Positions 28,221-37,883 of a stretch of 64,000 nt of DNA are shown here, one piece after another (position 1 is the first letter of the stretch; every line of letters begins with the position of its first letter). The DNA is taken from contig CDRNVI010000007.1 of NCBI GenBank assembly GCA_977017575.1, positions 62,001 through 126,000 of the forward strand, in the 5' to 3' direction. The DNA comes from Paramoeba atlantica. Its lineage: Eukaryota; Discosea. Position numbers and translations under genes: made by a program. The notes under the pieces are model-generated. The model did not search any database and was not told the origin of the DNA. It saw only the letters and a list, made by a program, of their open reading frames with translations.

Positions 28221-28817
28221 AGTCACCCCCCACTTTTTTTTGGGGGGTCACACACAGGTGAATTGGGGGGTCAATTTTTAAGTACATCACTCATTCTACC
28301 TGTAATGTGCTCCATAGAGGAACGGGCAGTGTGTGCCGTAGCCCCATCTTGTTGAAACATACAATTCTGTGGAAATTGTATTTTCTTCAACGTCTTTACA
28401 TTACAACATCGGCGGGGTCGAGAGGATCAAGAACTTTCTTAATTTTTTCTCTTCGATACTGAATACTTTTTTTGCGTTACTCATTGCGTACTGTGGGGTG
28501 GGTTTTTTTTCTTTCAAATATTTTCTTACCATTTTAACTGAAACATTGAAATCGCGGGACAATTGCTTTTTTGAGACTCCCTGCCCGTCTCTCATCCTCA
28601 AAAGAACCTTCGCGCTATTCGTAAGCCCCCTTTTTGGCAGTCGGTATGCGGATTTAGGCATTTTTTCGAAAAAAAAACAATTAACATTTTTTTTAATATT
28701 TTAACATTTTAAAATGAGCTAGAAATAGCGGGAACGTGCAGATCTCGAAATTCTGAACGGCAAAGTGGTGCATAAACCCCCATAGGCCCTCACGTGTAAG
28801 AAAAAGTGGGGGGTGAC
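28221..28817 (-). mobile_element. Small DNA element with GTCACCCCCC inverted ends and a helix-turn-helix frame
   Basis: The left end AGTCACCCCCCACTTTTT and the right end AAAAAGTGGGGGGTGACT are inverted copies enclosing 597 bp. On the minus strand 28401-28661 encodes an 86-aa helix-turn-helix segment (RGLTNSAKVLLRMRDGQGVS, then KKQLSRDFNVSVKMVRKYLK), as found at the N terminus of Tc1-like transposases. No catalytic domain follows, so it is a truncated derivative. The target duplication is unclear. It sits inside the hAT element. Confidence 0.6.
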
Positions 28818-28830
28818 TATATATATATAA

Positions 28831-28847
28831 AGTTATTCGGACCCCTG
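28831..28847. repeat. Extra hAT right terminal repeat
   Basis: AGTTATTCGGACCCCTG repeats the right end found at 30720-30736 and 62604-62620, but here without a matching left end nearby. It is followed by CTTCGCAA. It shows that more than one hAT copy contributed to this island. Confidence 0.7.
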
Positions 28848-29141
28848 CTTCGCAAGTTCGATGGAGAAATAGTGAAGGTCAGGAAACGGAAACCCATACT
28901 CAACATCAGGCTCGTCGTCCCACCTTTAACTCACTCCCCACTGGGTCTTCCGGAGTGAGAAAATAAACTCGTCCCGTGACAGTGTGGCGCGCGTTGTCGT
29001 CCTTGTGTCCCCAAATAGCCTGAATCCATACGCGGTGGCCGCGGGCAAGTAAGAAGTAGACTTTCTGTGAAAAATCGGACTTTGCAGAATCGCTTAGCGG
29101 GGTCGCTATACCCTCAACCTGGTCAGGGTTGATGATCTATA

Positions 29142-30714
29142 CAGGGGGGCCACGAAAACTGACAAGGTCCGCATTTTAGCGTCCTGAGGCAGTTTGAGCT
29201 CATTTTTGTTGCAAACGGGAGATCTCGTTCTGAATATCGTGTCTACGCTATTTAAAATACAAAAACGTTCGCCGGAAAACATTTCCAATGAGTTACAAAA
29301 GTGAAATTTTAAAGATTTTGCAAATTGAAAAACGGGTCTAAAATTCGTAATTTTTTATTACGTACCACGGCCCAAAAAGTACCCAGAAAGTAGGTCTTAA
29401 TAGCCAGTATTCCCACCTCCACGCTCACGTAGTATAGCGAGGCGCGTGGGAAGACTCTTTAGCGTATTCACATACGCCTCGTGACATTCGTTCAACAAAT
29501 ATTCCTTGGCCTTTGGAATAGCCGCTTGTAATTCTTTTCGATTCTGTGGACGGAGATGGCTGTGGATGTACTTATCCATCATGCTCCACAAGTTCTCAAT
29601 CAAATTGAGATCAGGAGATTTCGAAGGCCAATCAATAATTTTGATGTCTTCCAACTTACCTATTCTCCTGGCTTCCCCATGCCCTGGCGCGTTGTCAAGG
29701 ACAATTGTAGCCCCGGGGCGGCGATGCATCCAGTTGAAAAACCCATTTCGTTTTTTCATTGCATTCAAAAAGACCTCATTTGTAACAGTTTCATTTTGTG
29801 CGAACTCATGGAAACACGCATCAGGCACTTCCCAACGGAGACTGGTGGCCATGAATACATGAACTCCTTTCCCCCCATACCACCTATCTAATTGTACTGG
29901 TGTTTCCTTGGGGGGGTCAGTCATTTTTGCAAGGTACGTAATTTTTTTACCGTGTGATCCGCATCGAAAGATTTTTTCGTCGCCCCACACAATACGAGAC
30001 AGCTGATCTGGGCTGAATCCCTCAAAGTAATCAGCAAGTTGTAGTCTAGCAGCCTTGTGCTCAGCTGTTAAAAAAGGCTTGTGCGACATCGTCTTAATGA
30101 CGTATCCCATCTTTTTCAAACTCCGTTTCACGGTGTTTAGACTACATGGATAAAGTACTTTATCCACTCTCTTATGTACCCATTTAAACCCCGGACACCC
30201 GAATTGTGTGTCTCGCTCAGCATCAACAATAGCACAGAGCATGGCTCAGAACTCCTCCGTATCAACGCCGTTATCGCGCGAGTAGGGTGCACGTGCCACG
30301 TCACCTGACTCATCGAAACGCGCTTTGTACCGAGAGACAGAGCTCTCTGAACAGTTCATCATACGTGCCGTATCCGGAATAGATGTCCCACGGTGTCTTT
30401 CGTGTGCGCAGACAATGCGCACAGGATATGAACACTGTCCTGGTGATAGCTGGCGACGGTTTAGTCTATTCCGCTTGCCCATAGTAAGGTAAAAAGAAGA
30501 AAAAATAGCCTTTTTTACGTTTTTCGATACTTTTTGCAAAATATTTTGCCCAAAATTTCAATATTTTGTAAATATTTTTTTGATTAGCAGAAACGGGCTC
30601 CAAATAGCGTAGACACGATATTCAGAACGAGATCTCTCGTTTGCAACAAAAATCAGCTCAAACGGCCTCAGGACGCTAAAATGCGGACCTTGTCAGTTTT
30701 CGTGGCCCCCCCTG
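29142..30714 (-). mobile_element. Tc1/mariner transposon, nearly complete
   Basis: The element is 1,573 bp with inverted repeats of about 110 bp that begin CAGGGGGGCCACGAAAACTG and match almost throughout, flanked by TA on both sides (29140-29141, 30715-30716). It encodes a transposase on the minus strand. The long and very similar ends indicate a young insertion. It landed a few bases inside the right end of the hAT element, leaving TATAAAGTTATTCGGACCCCTG beyond it. Confidence 0.9.
29397..30539 (-). pseudogene. Tc1/mariner transposase interrupted by one in-frame TGA
   Basis: The N-terminal part (30539-30246) has a paired-like helix-turn-helix (HRGTSIPDTARMMNCSESSV). The C-terminal part (30242-29397) has the catalytic triad: VWGDEK, IVLDNAPGHG and SPDLNLIENLW. 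The two parts are in the same frame, separated only by a TGA at 30248-30246 after GVDTEEF, so the gene is one stop codon away from a 380-residue frame. Between the second Asp and the Glu I count 32 residues, two fewer than the 34 of Tc1. TGA is an ordinary stop elsewhere in the window, so this copy is probably inactive. Confidence 0.88.
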
Positions 30715-30744
30715 TATAAAGTTATTCGGACCCCTGTTCCCAAG

Positions 30745-31406
30745 AAAGCTGCTTTTTCACAGTAGTTTTGTAGTTTCTACGTGGTGCGAGGCCCCGTTTC
30801 CCCAATGAATAGAAATTAAAAAAGGAAGACATCCTGCAGAATTTTCTATACATAAGAAGAGGCCCATGGTGTGCAAGTAATGGGTGTGCAAGTATGCGCG
30901 ACAAGAGACGACCATTCGATGGCCTCCTCATAATGAAGTGTATCTTACTAGTAGTGTAAATATTTGAAACGCTTCTTTTTCTTGTTCCAAAAGTAAAAGA
31001 TTTCCGCTGCACTTTGCCTCGAGAACTCCACTCATTTTCGGACAATTGAAATAAGGATTGGAACCAAGGAGATAAATCCTCTTGCAATCCACCTTTTAGA
31101 TGGGCGACCCCCAACAGAAATATATTCCGACATAGAGTATACTCCGACTAGAAAGGCGTTGTTTTTGACATCGATACTATCAGTAATGAGATCAAAATTT
31201 GCCTAAGACAGTATTTATAATTAGAATTTTGCTGCACAAAATTACAAATCACAACTACACTTCAATCTTGATTTTTGCCATCCTGCTTACCATTAGAGAT
31301 TCGTCACTCACTTCAGTATGTATCATTTGCGGGACATATTCTAGCACATTTGATATTTTTGCTTATTGAATACTGCTCTATACGTTTACATCCTGCACTG
31401 TACTGT
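30745..31406. other. Intergenic region before BOP1
   Basis: No gene is seen. The frame of BOP1 is open from about 31275, but without an ATG before 31407. A minus-strand frame at 30722-31114 shows no family resemblance. Confidence 0.5.
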
Positions 31407-33566
31407 ATGTCGGATAAAAGAAACGAGGAAGATCCAGGGGCTCTTCAAGACGGCCAGGAGAGATTGCAACACATAGCCTCCCCGCCAACCTCGCCTTTGC
31501 GTAAAAAGCAGTTAGCGAAGAAATCCATAGACTTGAATAGCGACGATCACTCTATCAGTGTTGGGGGGCAGGCCCAAGCCGACGAGAGTGATAGCAGCGA
31601 TGAGGAACCGTTGTTGAATCGTTCTGGGGACATACCTTCTCAGTGGTACAGTGGGGAAAACTACGTAGGGTACGATATTGAGGGTCAACGGGTCCAAAGG
31701 GAAGAACAAAAGCCTCTGAACGAGCTTTTGCAACAGTTGGACGACCCGAAAAGAGTGCGTACCATTATTGATGCCTTGCACGGTCGTCAAGTAGCTGTTC
31801 CTGGGGAGGATCTTCAGCTGATTCTAAACCTCCAAAAGAATCTTTATCCTTCCACAAACTACAACCCGTATCAGGACTTACCCCCAGAAACGGCCATTTT
31901 CGACGGGTTGCAAAACCCTTTTGCTTCGGGTCCCGGCTCCAAGCGGCGGCACACCCCGGATCACCACTGGCGACGCCAGGTCGAGAAACTCATCGCTCGC
32001 GTCCGTCGCCACGGCGCCTGGAACGAATCCGACATTGACCGCACTAAACCCACCCCCTCCACCTACGCCCTCTGGGACCAACCCATGGAATCCACCACCG
32101 CTCTCCTCCGTCTCCAACGTCACCGTCTCCCACCCCCTCCCCTCCCCCCGCCCGGCACCGAGGAAAGCTACAACCCCCCCGACGAGTACCTCCCCTCCCG
32201 TGAGGCCTACCGCCACTTCCACACCACCTCCGATCTCGACAAACCCACCCACTTCCTCCCCCAGCGCTACCCCTGCCTGCGTCACGTCCCCTGGTACCCC
32301 CGCACCCTCCACGAGTCCTACCAGCGCTGTCTCGACCTCTCCGCCTTCCCCCGTAGGACATCCCACAAGCTGAACCTCGACCCCGAGAGCCTTCTCCCAC
32401 AGCTCCCCTCCCCCCGGGCCCTGGCCCCCTTCCCCGAGCGCCTGGCCATGAGCTACAGTGGGCACACCGCCGCGGTGCGGTCGCTGGCGCCGTGCGGGCC
32501 GCAGGGCCAGTGGCTCGCGACGGGGTGCGACGACCACCTGCTGCGCGTGTTCGAGACCTCCACGGGGCGGGTGGTGCGCCGGGTCGACCTGCGCAGCCCC
32601 GTGGCGTGGGTCGGGGAGAGCCCGGGCCCCGGGCTGCGGTATGTCGTCGCCGCGACGGACAGTGCCCTGGTGTTTGTGGCGCCGCCGTGGGGGGGCGGGG
32701 GTGGGGAGGGGGTGGGGGAGAGAACGAGGAGGTGCCTGGGTGGGGGGGTGGAGGGGGAGGGGGAGGGGGAGGGTGGTTGGCGTACAAAGGGGAGAGATGT
32801 GGAGGAGGTCGCGTTTACGCCGGGGATGGGGGAATTGGAGCGAACGGAGTTGGCGAAGTTTGTAACGCCCAGTGTGGAGGAGCAGCGTGCGGGGATTATG
32901 CTGCGTGTGGACTTTCATTTTAAGGTACGTGCCGCGAGTGTGCATAAGAAGGGTGACTACGTGGCTGTGATTTGCCCAGGTGATGCGAAGAAGAGTCGCC
33001 AAGTGGTGTTTCTACTCCTTTCCCAGCGTCGCGTGATGTCGCCGTTTTCGCATTTGTCCAAAGATCGAATTGTGGACTGTCGATTTGTCATGTCTCAACC
33101 GCATTTCGTGGTTGCAACGACTCGTTTTATTCGTGTATTCGATCTTTCACAACAAAAATTAATTAAGAAATTTCGGTCCTCTGTAGATTGCGTGACGTCT
33201 TTAGATGTGCATTACTCTGGGGAACATTTTTTAGTCTCCTCTTTGGATTCGCACGTTGTGTGGTTTGATATGGAACTAAGTGATAAGCCATACAAAAAAA
33301 TGCACAGCCACAGCTCTTCGGTGCATCGAGTATCGTATCACCCACAAGGTTGGACGTATCCTTTATTTGCATCCTCCTCTCAAAGCGGCGAAGTACACGT
33401 CCACCACGGCTCTGTCTCTGATGACTATAACAACCCTCCTGTGATTGTCCCTCTGAGGATACTGAAACATAAGAACGCTGTGCTTGACTGTAAGTTTCAT
33501 CCTAGCTTACCGTGGTTATTTACTTCCACTAGTGAGGGTGAAGTAATGGCATGGGTAGAGGTTTAA
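31407..33566 (+). CDS. BOP1: Ribosome biogenesis protein BOP1/ERB1
   Basis: BOP1/Erb1 forms the PeBoW complex with Pes1 and WDR12 in the nucleolus and is needed for 27S pre-rRNA processing. The BOP1NT domain is visible from about residue 72: PSQWYSGENYVGYDIEGQRV, LNELLQQLDDPKRVRTIIDA, YPSTNYNPYQDL and later RHVPWYPRTLHESYQRCLDL. WD40 repeats begin at about 348 (YSGHTAAVRSLAP) and continue to the end (FHPSLPWLFTSTSEGEVMAW). At 719 aa it is of normal family size. The first ATG in frame, 31407 (MSDKRNEED), is chosen over the upstream open stretch. A Gly/Glu low-complexity loop (about residues 427-455) interrupts the propeller. Base composition swings from very C-rich (31950-32430) to very G-rich (32450-32900). 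Confidence 0.93.
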   Translation: MSDKRNEEDPGALQDGQERLQHIASPPTSPLRKKQLAKKSIDLNSDDHSISVGGQAQADESDSSDEEPLLNRSGDIPSQWYSGENYVGYDIEGQRVQREEQKPLNELLQQLDDPKRVRTIIDALHGRQVAVPGEDLQLILNLQKNLYPSTNYNPYQDLPPETAIFDGLQNPFASGPGSKRRHTPDHHWRRQVEKLIARVRRHGAWNESDIDRTKPTPSTYALWDQPMESTTALLRLQRHRLPPPPLPPPGTEESYNPPDEYLPSREAYRHFHTTSDLDKPTHFLPQRYPCLRHVPWYPRTLHESYQRCLDLSAFPRRTSHKLNLDPESLLPQLPSPRALAPFPERLAMSYSGHTAAVRSLAPCGPQGQWLATGCDDHLLRVFETSTGRVVRRVDLRSPVAWVGESPGPGLRYVVAATDSALVFVAPPWGGGGGEGVGERTRRCLGGGVEGEGEGEGGWRTKGRDVEEVAFTPGMGELERTELAKFVTPSVEEQRAGIMLRVDFHFKVRAASVHKKGDYVAVICPGDAKKSRQVVFLLLSQRRVMSPFSHLSKDRIVDCRFVMSQPHFVVATTRFIRVFDLSQQKLIKKFRSSVDCVTSLDVHYSGEHFLVSSLDSHVVWFDMELSDKPYKKMHSHSSSVHRVSYHPQGWTYPLFASSSQSGEVHVHHGSVSDDYNNPPVIVPLRILKHKNAVLDCKFHPSLPWLFTSTSEGEVMAWVEV

Positions 33567-33790
33567 ATGGTGTTAAGGTTTTGACAAAATCTATACGTTT
33601 CGTTCGTGCAGGCTTTGCGAAAAATAGCCTGGATTGTTATACATCTCCATTGTCTCCTTTATGAAAAAAATAGTGTTGGTAATACATGGATTGTATTCGG
33701 GGCTGCAAACCAATTTTCTGAATATTGAATTGCTTCATGAAATAATTAACAGATTCCAAGAGAAATATTTGTCGTTTTCACACTGATATT

Positions 33791-34195
33791 ATGACTACTT
33801 GTTCCAACGACGTCCTGGCACTAGAGAAAGAGTTGCAGGATAAATGCTTTCTGGGCGATGGAGTGATTCCCTCAAAAAAAGATATCGATGCTTTTGAATC
33901 TATTGTTGGGCCAGAAAATGAAGGTCTCAAATCGTGGATTCTACGGATGGAAGCAAAGTGCGTTACTCCAGTGCGTGCGGCTCAGATCGCTGATTGTTTA
34001 AAGTCCTGTGGAGACCTATTCATGGGAGGTGTGACTCCGAGTGCCAAGGATGTCGAACTTTTCCACGAGCTGCTTGGCGAAGACAATGTAGCCTTGTATC
34101 GATGGATTAAGAACATGGCGTCCTATTCAGATAAAGAAAGACTGGCATTCCCTCCTTCAAAAAAGGGAAGCAAGGTGACATATTCACTACCGTAG
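33791..34195 (+). CDS. Small protein with two tandem eEF1B-N (GST-C-like) domains
   Basis: The 134-aa product contains two related halves. The first (about 8-58) has ELQDKCFLGDGVIPSKKDID, AFESIV and LKSWILRMEA. The second (about 67-119) has CLKSCGDLFMGGVTPSAKDV, ELFHELLG and ALYRWIKNMASYSDKER. This resembles the N-terminal GST-C-like domain of eEF1B beta/delta (ADkSyieGy.PSqaDv.vFeav...RWynHIaSy.k). The catalytic exchange domain of eEF1B is absent and the frame ends soon after the second repeat. It may be an assembly or scaffold partner of translation elongation factors, but the function is inferred from similarity only. Confidence 0.62.
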   Translation: MTTCSNDVLALEKELQDKCFLGDGVIPSKKDIDAFESIVGPENEGLKSWILRMEAKCVTPVRAAQIADCLKSCGDLFMGGVTPSAKDVELFHELLGEDNVALYRWIKNMASYSDKERLAFPPSKKGSKVTYSLP

Positions 34196-34617
34196 CACAT
34201 TCACCGCGTTCTCGAAAATTTCTGAATATCGTACGGTATGATTGAAACTGTACGTATTTTTCGTTAGCTTTTTATGAGACTATAAAAGGATTGCTTCCTT
34301 ACATTATTCTAGGAATGCTGCTGAGCAAGGCAGTAGTGACTAGTCGGACAGGAAAATAATATTGATGCCTACTAATTTGGAAGGTCTTATTGACTGTTTT
34401 GCGTTGGTAAATGAATAATAGCTAAGAATCGCGTATCTTTTGCTGTGCTCTCCTTTTTTCCTTCCATATTATCGTGTGCATGGGTGGTAATCATAAAAAA
34501 AAGTTTGTTTCCTCATCATAAGACGTTCTTACAAATCATAGATCTTGCTTTTGCTTTGAACGTATTCTAACTGAGCCTTAATGAATTTCTGAATGACTAG
34601 GAAACGTTCCTTCAAGA
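34196..34617. other. Intergenic region, no gene seen
   Basis: AT-rich, with pyrimidine-rich runs (CTCTCCTTTTTTCCTTCC at about 34448) that could belong to RNA-processing signals of the downstream gene. Confidence 0.5.
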
Positions 34618-37428
34618 ATGCGGAATTCTTTACTGCACCTGCTGAGAAGAAGCCAAGATTTGTACTTTATTTATAGAACATCGGACGATTGTCAGAAACA
34701 AATTGTATCCTTACGCAACTCTTCAAGACGACCACCGCCCTTTCGTGATGGCATTCGTGGCCATCTTACTCATACAGCAGAACCAACTTCATTGTCACTG
34801 TTCAAAACTTCAGAAGTAGGAACGACAAAAGAATTATTTTCATTCCTTCGGAAGAAATATCATGGGCCGCCAACCCCGAAAGAAAGCATTCAAGGAATGA
34901 AAAATCGTTCCAGTACCGGAACACGCATTTCCAACTTTTCACGTGAAGAACGAGGCGAAAGCGATTGGGTCACAGCACTAAATAATTTTCATGGGCTCAA
35001 ACGTGTCGGTGGTGGGCAGGCGAATGACTATTTGCTAGCTATGCGTCCCCTGTGTCAGTGTTTGCCTTGCCGGTGGGAAATTGCAATAAAATTAGTTACT
35101 TTTTCATATCCCACCCTTTGTGTCGAGCCGTATTTTCTTGCACTTCAGATATGCTGTCAAAGCAATGATCAAAAGAACAACCCATCCCAGTTGAAACACT
35201 CAATCTTGTCCCGCTGTCCGGAAGAGGTCAATTCGTGTCCACCTTCTATCGCATTTGAATTATTCAACCGGTTTCTTTTTCCTCGTTCAGTATCGGAGTC
35301 TTCACCAGTGCTCAATCTTGACAGTGCGAAAACATGTCGCAACTTGCAGAACGCCATTGAAAGATTGCGCAGATTTCTCCCTCACATATATGAGGCACTT
35401 TCCATGCTTGTAGAGAACTGCATCATTTGCGATGACGTGCGGACCATGTGTTTACTTCTGTTTAGATTGGATGAAATTATAAGAAAGGACGGCCATTTTA
35501 GTGAATGCTCTCCAGATCTTCTTATCAAGTACCTGAGTGGAGCATCACCGGATAACTCAGATCGCCTTCATCAAACGCTTAAAAGGGGAATGATTCATTT
35601 TGAAATCACACTAGAGATTTTGCAACGGTACGATCCATTCATTCGACAATGGAGGTTGCAGGTGATTCAGGGAGTGATGTGGAAACACAGTGCTAAAACA
35701 CTGTTCATGCTTCTGGAGAGGTACAAACTTTGGTCACACTATTCTAACCCACAATATGCCAGTTTGCTGCAAATGACATCTCAGTCATTAAAGACCATCA
35801 TTGAACAGGCAGAGTGGACTACTGCTTTTCGAGTCATGGTCGGTGCCGAAAATGATATACGACGGTCTAGCTCCGAGCAACGCAATGCCCATCAATTGAA
35901 CGTGTTTTCCCCCGAAATCCTGGACACACTTATTCATAGAGCCAGCAAAGAAAGAACAATGTCCATAACCAGTTTTCGAAAGCAATCTAATTTTGGGGTT
36001 TACGAGAAGTTATTCAGTCCGTCATTGTACATGGAATACGAGTCACTTGGGAAATCTCCGGAATATTTGATTGAAAAAACTCTATTGTTGTCAAAAATTC
36101 GTTCAAATCCGAGTTGGGCACATGCTCTTCGCTTTCTATCCTTGGGAATCGAGCACTGCAACCTACGTTTGTCGGAGAGTTTAATACTCACGTTAGCCTC
36201 GCGCACAGCTATTTCTCTACACACCCTTCTAAGACTTGTATTGTATGCTTCCATAGTGCAGAATTGCAACGTTTCCCGTTTGAGTCTTGCACGGCTGATT
36301 GGAAAGAAGTGGGAATTGCACGCCGTGTCCTGGAGGGAAGCAATGGATTTTTTTCACCCCTGGTTCGTTGAGGCGTCCGCAGGTGATCAACGAGATCTAT
36401 TATTTTCCTGCATTTTTCCTTTGCTGCTTGCTGCGAATCGAATTGGACAGGCAGGTGAAATATTGGGAAAATGTTTTCATTTAAACAAGGTCATACTCGG
36501 AACATCCGGTGAGTCACGAGCGATGACCTCCGAAAACTTGTGGCTCATACCAGGACCCGTACACGCCACCACCTTTCATGTTCTGTATGCCGTAGCCACG
36601 AACTCCCATCCTATTTTCAGTGGTCTCCACGGATCTTGTCATGGCAACGAGCGACTCTCGCTCGCCGCCTTCACGGCGTTGCGCCGTACGACGTGTCGGG
36701 AGATTCGGTTTTGGCTGCTCCGTATGATTCGGCGCCAACTCCACCCGATCGAGTTTACTACACAGCAGAAGTTACATCACACCATACGCTCCGTGCGCTG
36801 TTTAGCCGTGCTCGACACGAATTTCTTTGTCGCCGCGGAGTTACTGCATCACGCGCTGTCCGAGTTTACCGCAGGGGAGAAAGTAGCACTGGTCGTCAGT
36901 ACCTCAACCCTGCTAGAGTTTGCCTGGACCCGGGCAGTAGACCAAAAAGCCGGGGCCTCGCAAAAGATGGTGCTTGCGGAACATCTTCGACGCTTCTTTG
37001 AAGTTCTGGAGAGTAGCTGTCGCTGCCCTGTGGTGCTGCTCGCTCCCCATGACGAGATAGAGATTCGCGTCCCGCTGTCCCCACAGCATGTGGTGCATAC
37101 GGTTTCTGGGGATGCGGCCCCAGGAGAAGTAGAGGAATTTGATCCCGACTATGGGCTTGTCCAGGCTACCCGACCAGATAGTGTTTTGATATCCCTGGCT
37201 GTGGGTATGAAAACATACGCGCAAGAGGTCTGTAAGATCTCTAGTGGCGTAGACACGTCTTCGGGTCTACACGAACAGAGCGATGAAAGAGAACCTCCCG
37301 AGGTTGCGATTTTTACTCAAGATCTTGAACTGGTGGGGAATGCAAGGCAATTTGGGGTGGAATGCTATGCGAGGATAAATGTAAGTGCTTTAAACAATGA
37401 GTCCCTGCGACAGAGTCAAAACTTGTAA
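34618..37428 (+). CDS. Helical-repeat protein with C-terminal PIN-like nuclease domain
   Basis: The 936-aa protein has a basic leader (MRNSLLHLLRRSQDLYFIYR) typical of mitochondrial import. A long stretch of helical repeats (about 120-710) has PPR/TPR-like spacing, for example SWAHALRFLSLGIEHCNL and WREAMDFFHPWFVEAS. A C-terminal domain starts at CLAVLDTNFFVAAELLHHAL (D733). It contains the PIN-like pattern of early LDTN, middle ATRPDSVLISLAVGMKTYA and late VAIFTQDLELVGNARQFGVE. PIN domains are metal-dependent ribonucleases. The combination suggests a mitochondrial RNA-processing nuclease, comparable in layout with but different from PRORP. Function is inference. Confidence 0.65.
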   Translation: MRNSLLHLLRRSQDLYFIYRTSDDCQKQIVSLRNSSRRPPPFRDGIRGHLTHTAEPTSLSLFKTSEVGTTKELFSFLRKKYHGPPTPKESIQGMKNRSSTGTRISNFSREERGESDWVTALNNFHGLKRVGGGQANDYLLAMRPLCQCLPCRWEIAIKLVTFSYPTLCVEPYFLALQICCQSNDQKNNPSQLKHSILSRCPEEVNSCPPSIAFELFNRFLFPRSVSESSPVLNLDSAKTCRNLQNAIERLRRFLPHIYEALSMLVENCIICDDVRTMCLLLFRLDEIIRKDGHFSECSPDLLIKYLSGASPDNSDRLHQTLKRGMIHFEITLEILQRYDPFIRQWRLQVIQGVMWKHSAKTLFMLLERYKLWSHYSNPQYASLLQMTSQSLKTIIEQAEWTTAFRVMVGAENDIRRSSSEQRNAHQLNVFSPEILDTLIHRASKERTMSITSFRKQSNFGVYEKLFSPSLYMEYESLGKSPEYLIEKTLLLSKIRSNPSWAHALRFLSLGIEHCNLRLSESLILTLASRTAISLHTLLRLVLYASIVQNCNVSRLSLARLIGKKWELHAVSWREAMDFFHPWFVEASAGDQRDLLFSCIFPLLLAANRIGQAGEILGKCFHLNKVILGTSGESRAMTSENLWLIPGPVHATTFHVLYAVATNSHPIFSGLHGSCHGNERLSLAAFTALRRTTCREIRFWLLRMIRRQLHPIEFTTQQKLHHTIRSVRCLAVLDTNFFVAAELLHHALSEFTAGEKVALVVSTSTLLEFAWTRAVDQKAGASQKMVLAEHLRRFFEVLESSCRCPVVLLAPHDEIEIRVPLSPQHVVHTVSGDAAPGEVEEFDPDYGLVQATRPDSVLISLAVGMKTYAQEVCKISSGVDTSSGLHEQSDEREPPEVAIFTQDLELVGNARQFGVECYARINVSALNNESLRQSQNL

Positions 37429-37883
37429 GATTGCATCAGGAGTACGATATAATTTCTGTAATTGTATTACGGAAAATCTTCGCATTAAATACGAGGACTT
37501 CTTAGTCTACTCGTTTCCATACCGAATTTCGGACTTTTAAGCTTCCCCATAGGCTACAAAAGTGTGTCATATTTCGGCAAGAGTTTCGACCCATCGTCTT
37601 CTCTATCAGACAGATCTCGCTTTCGCAAAGGAAAAATACTCGAGTAGAGGGAACCTTCGATGAAGTTTCATCGAAATTTGTACACTTTCTCCATGGTCTG
37701 AAGAAAAATTCTGACCTGCAGTCCAAGTCCTGGACCATGTATCTGTGTTTTTTTATTGTATTGTATGTTTCTTTGTCGTCTTTCTCATCTACAGTAAGAG
37801 CGTATAGTTGACATATGATTTATGGTATTGCTGCTTCCTTTTTCTAGAATTTCGATTTACGTTACAGCACGACAGTTCTTCGC
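37429..37883. other. Intergenic region with a candidate trans-splice acceptor
   Basis: No gene is credible; a 78-codon minus-strand frame (37502-37738) has no recognisable features. CTTCCTTTTTCTAG at 37834-37847 is a good acceptor for the downstream gene. Confidence 0.55.
37834..37847 (+). promoter_or_regulatory. Candidate trans-splice acceptor before the DUF1279 gene
   Basis: CTTCCTTTTTCTAG ends 36 bp before the start codon at 37884, with no upstream exon visible. Inferred from sequence only. Confidence 0.5.

Larger units (their letters stand above)
26663..30736 (+). mobile_element. hAT element with 8-bp target duplications and nested insertions
   Basis: The left end reads CAGGGGTCCGAATAACTATA and the right end AAAGTTATTCGGACCCCTG. 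Both are flanked by the perfect 8-bp duplication TTCCCAAG (26655-26662 and 30737-30744), the hallmark of hAT. Scraps of a transposase like the one at 61072-61869 remain: a start region at about 26800 (ATGCCTGGGCGC), 27505-27600, and VADTGNSHGRTTCSICVLCS near 27740. The body has been filled by a tandem-repeat/tRNA-like insert (about 26850-27500), a GTCACCCCCC-ended element (28221-28817), an extra hAT right end (28831-28847) and a Tc1/mariner element (29142-30714). It is non-autonomous. Confidence 0.82.

Noticed and set aside
30246-30248. UGA read as tryptophan (variant genetic code)
   Set aside because: Only one transposase copy suggests it. The diflavin reductase (44435) and the basic protein (51696) end normally with TGA and host genes show no internal TGA.
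31878-33002. Long minus-strand reading frame (374 codons) opposite BOP1
   Set aside because: It is Gly/Pro/Arg-rich low-complexity sequence produced by the GC-rich coding strand of BOP1, which has clear domains on +.
37502-37738. Small minus-strand gene after the PIN-domain gene
   Set aside because: 78 codons, no recognisable features, and it lies in a spacer that holds a + strand acceptor-like site.
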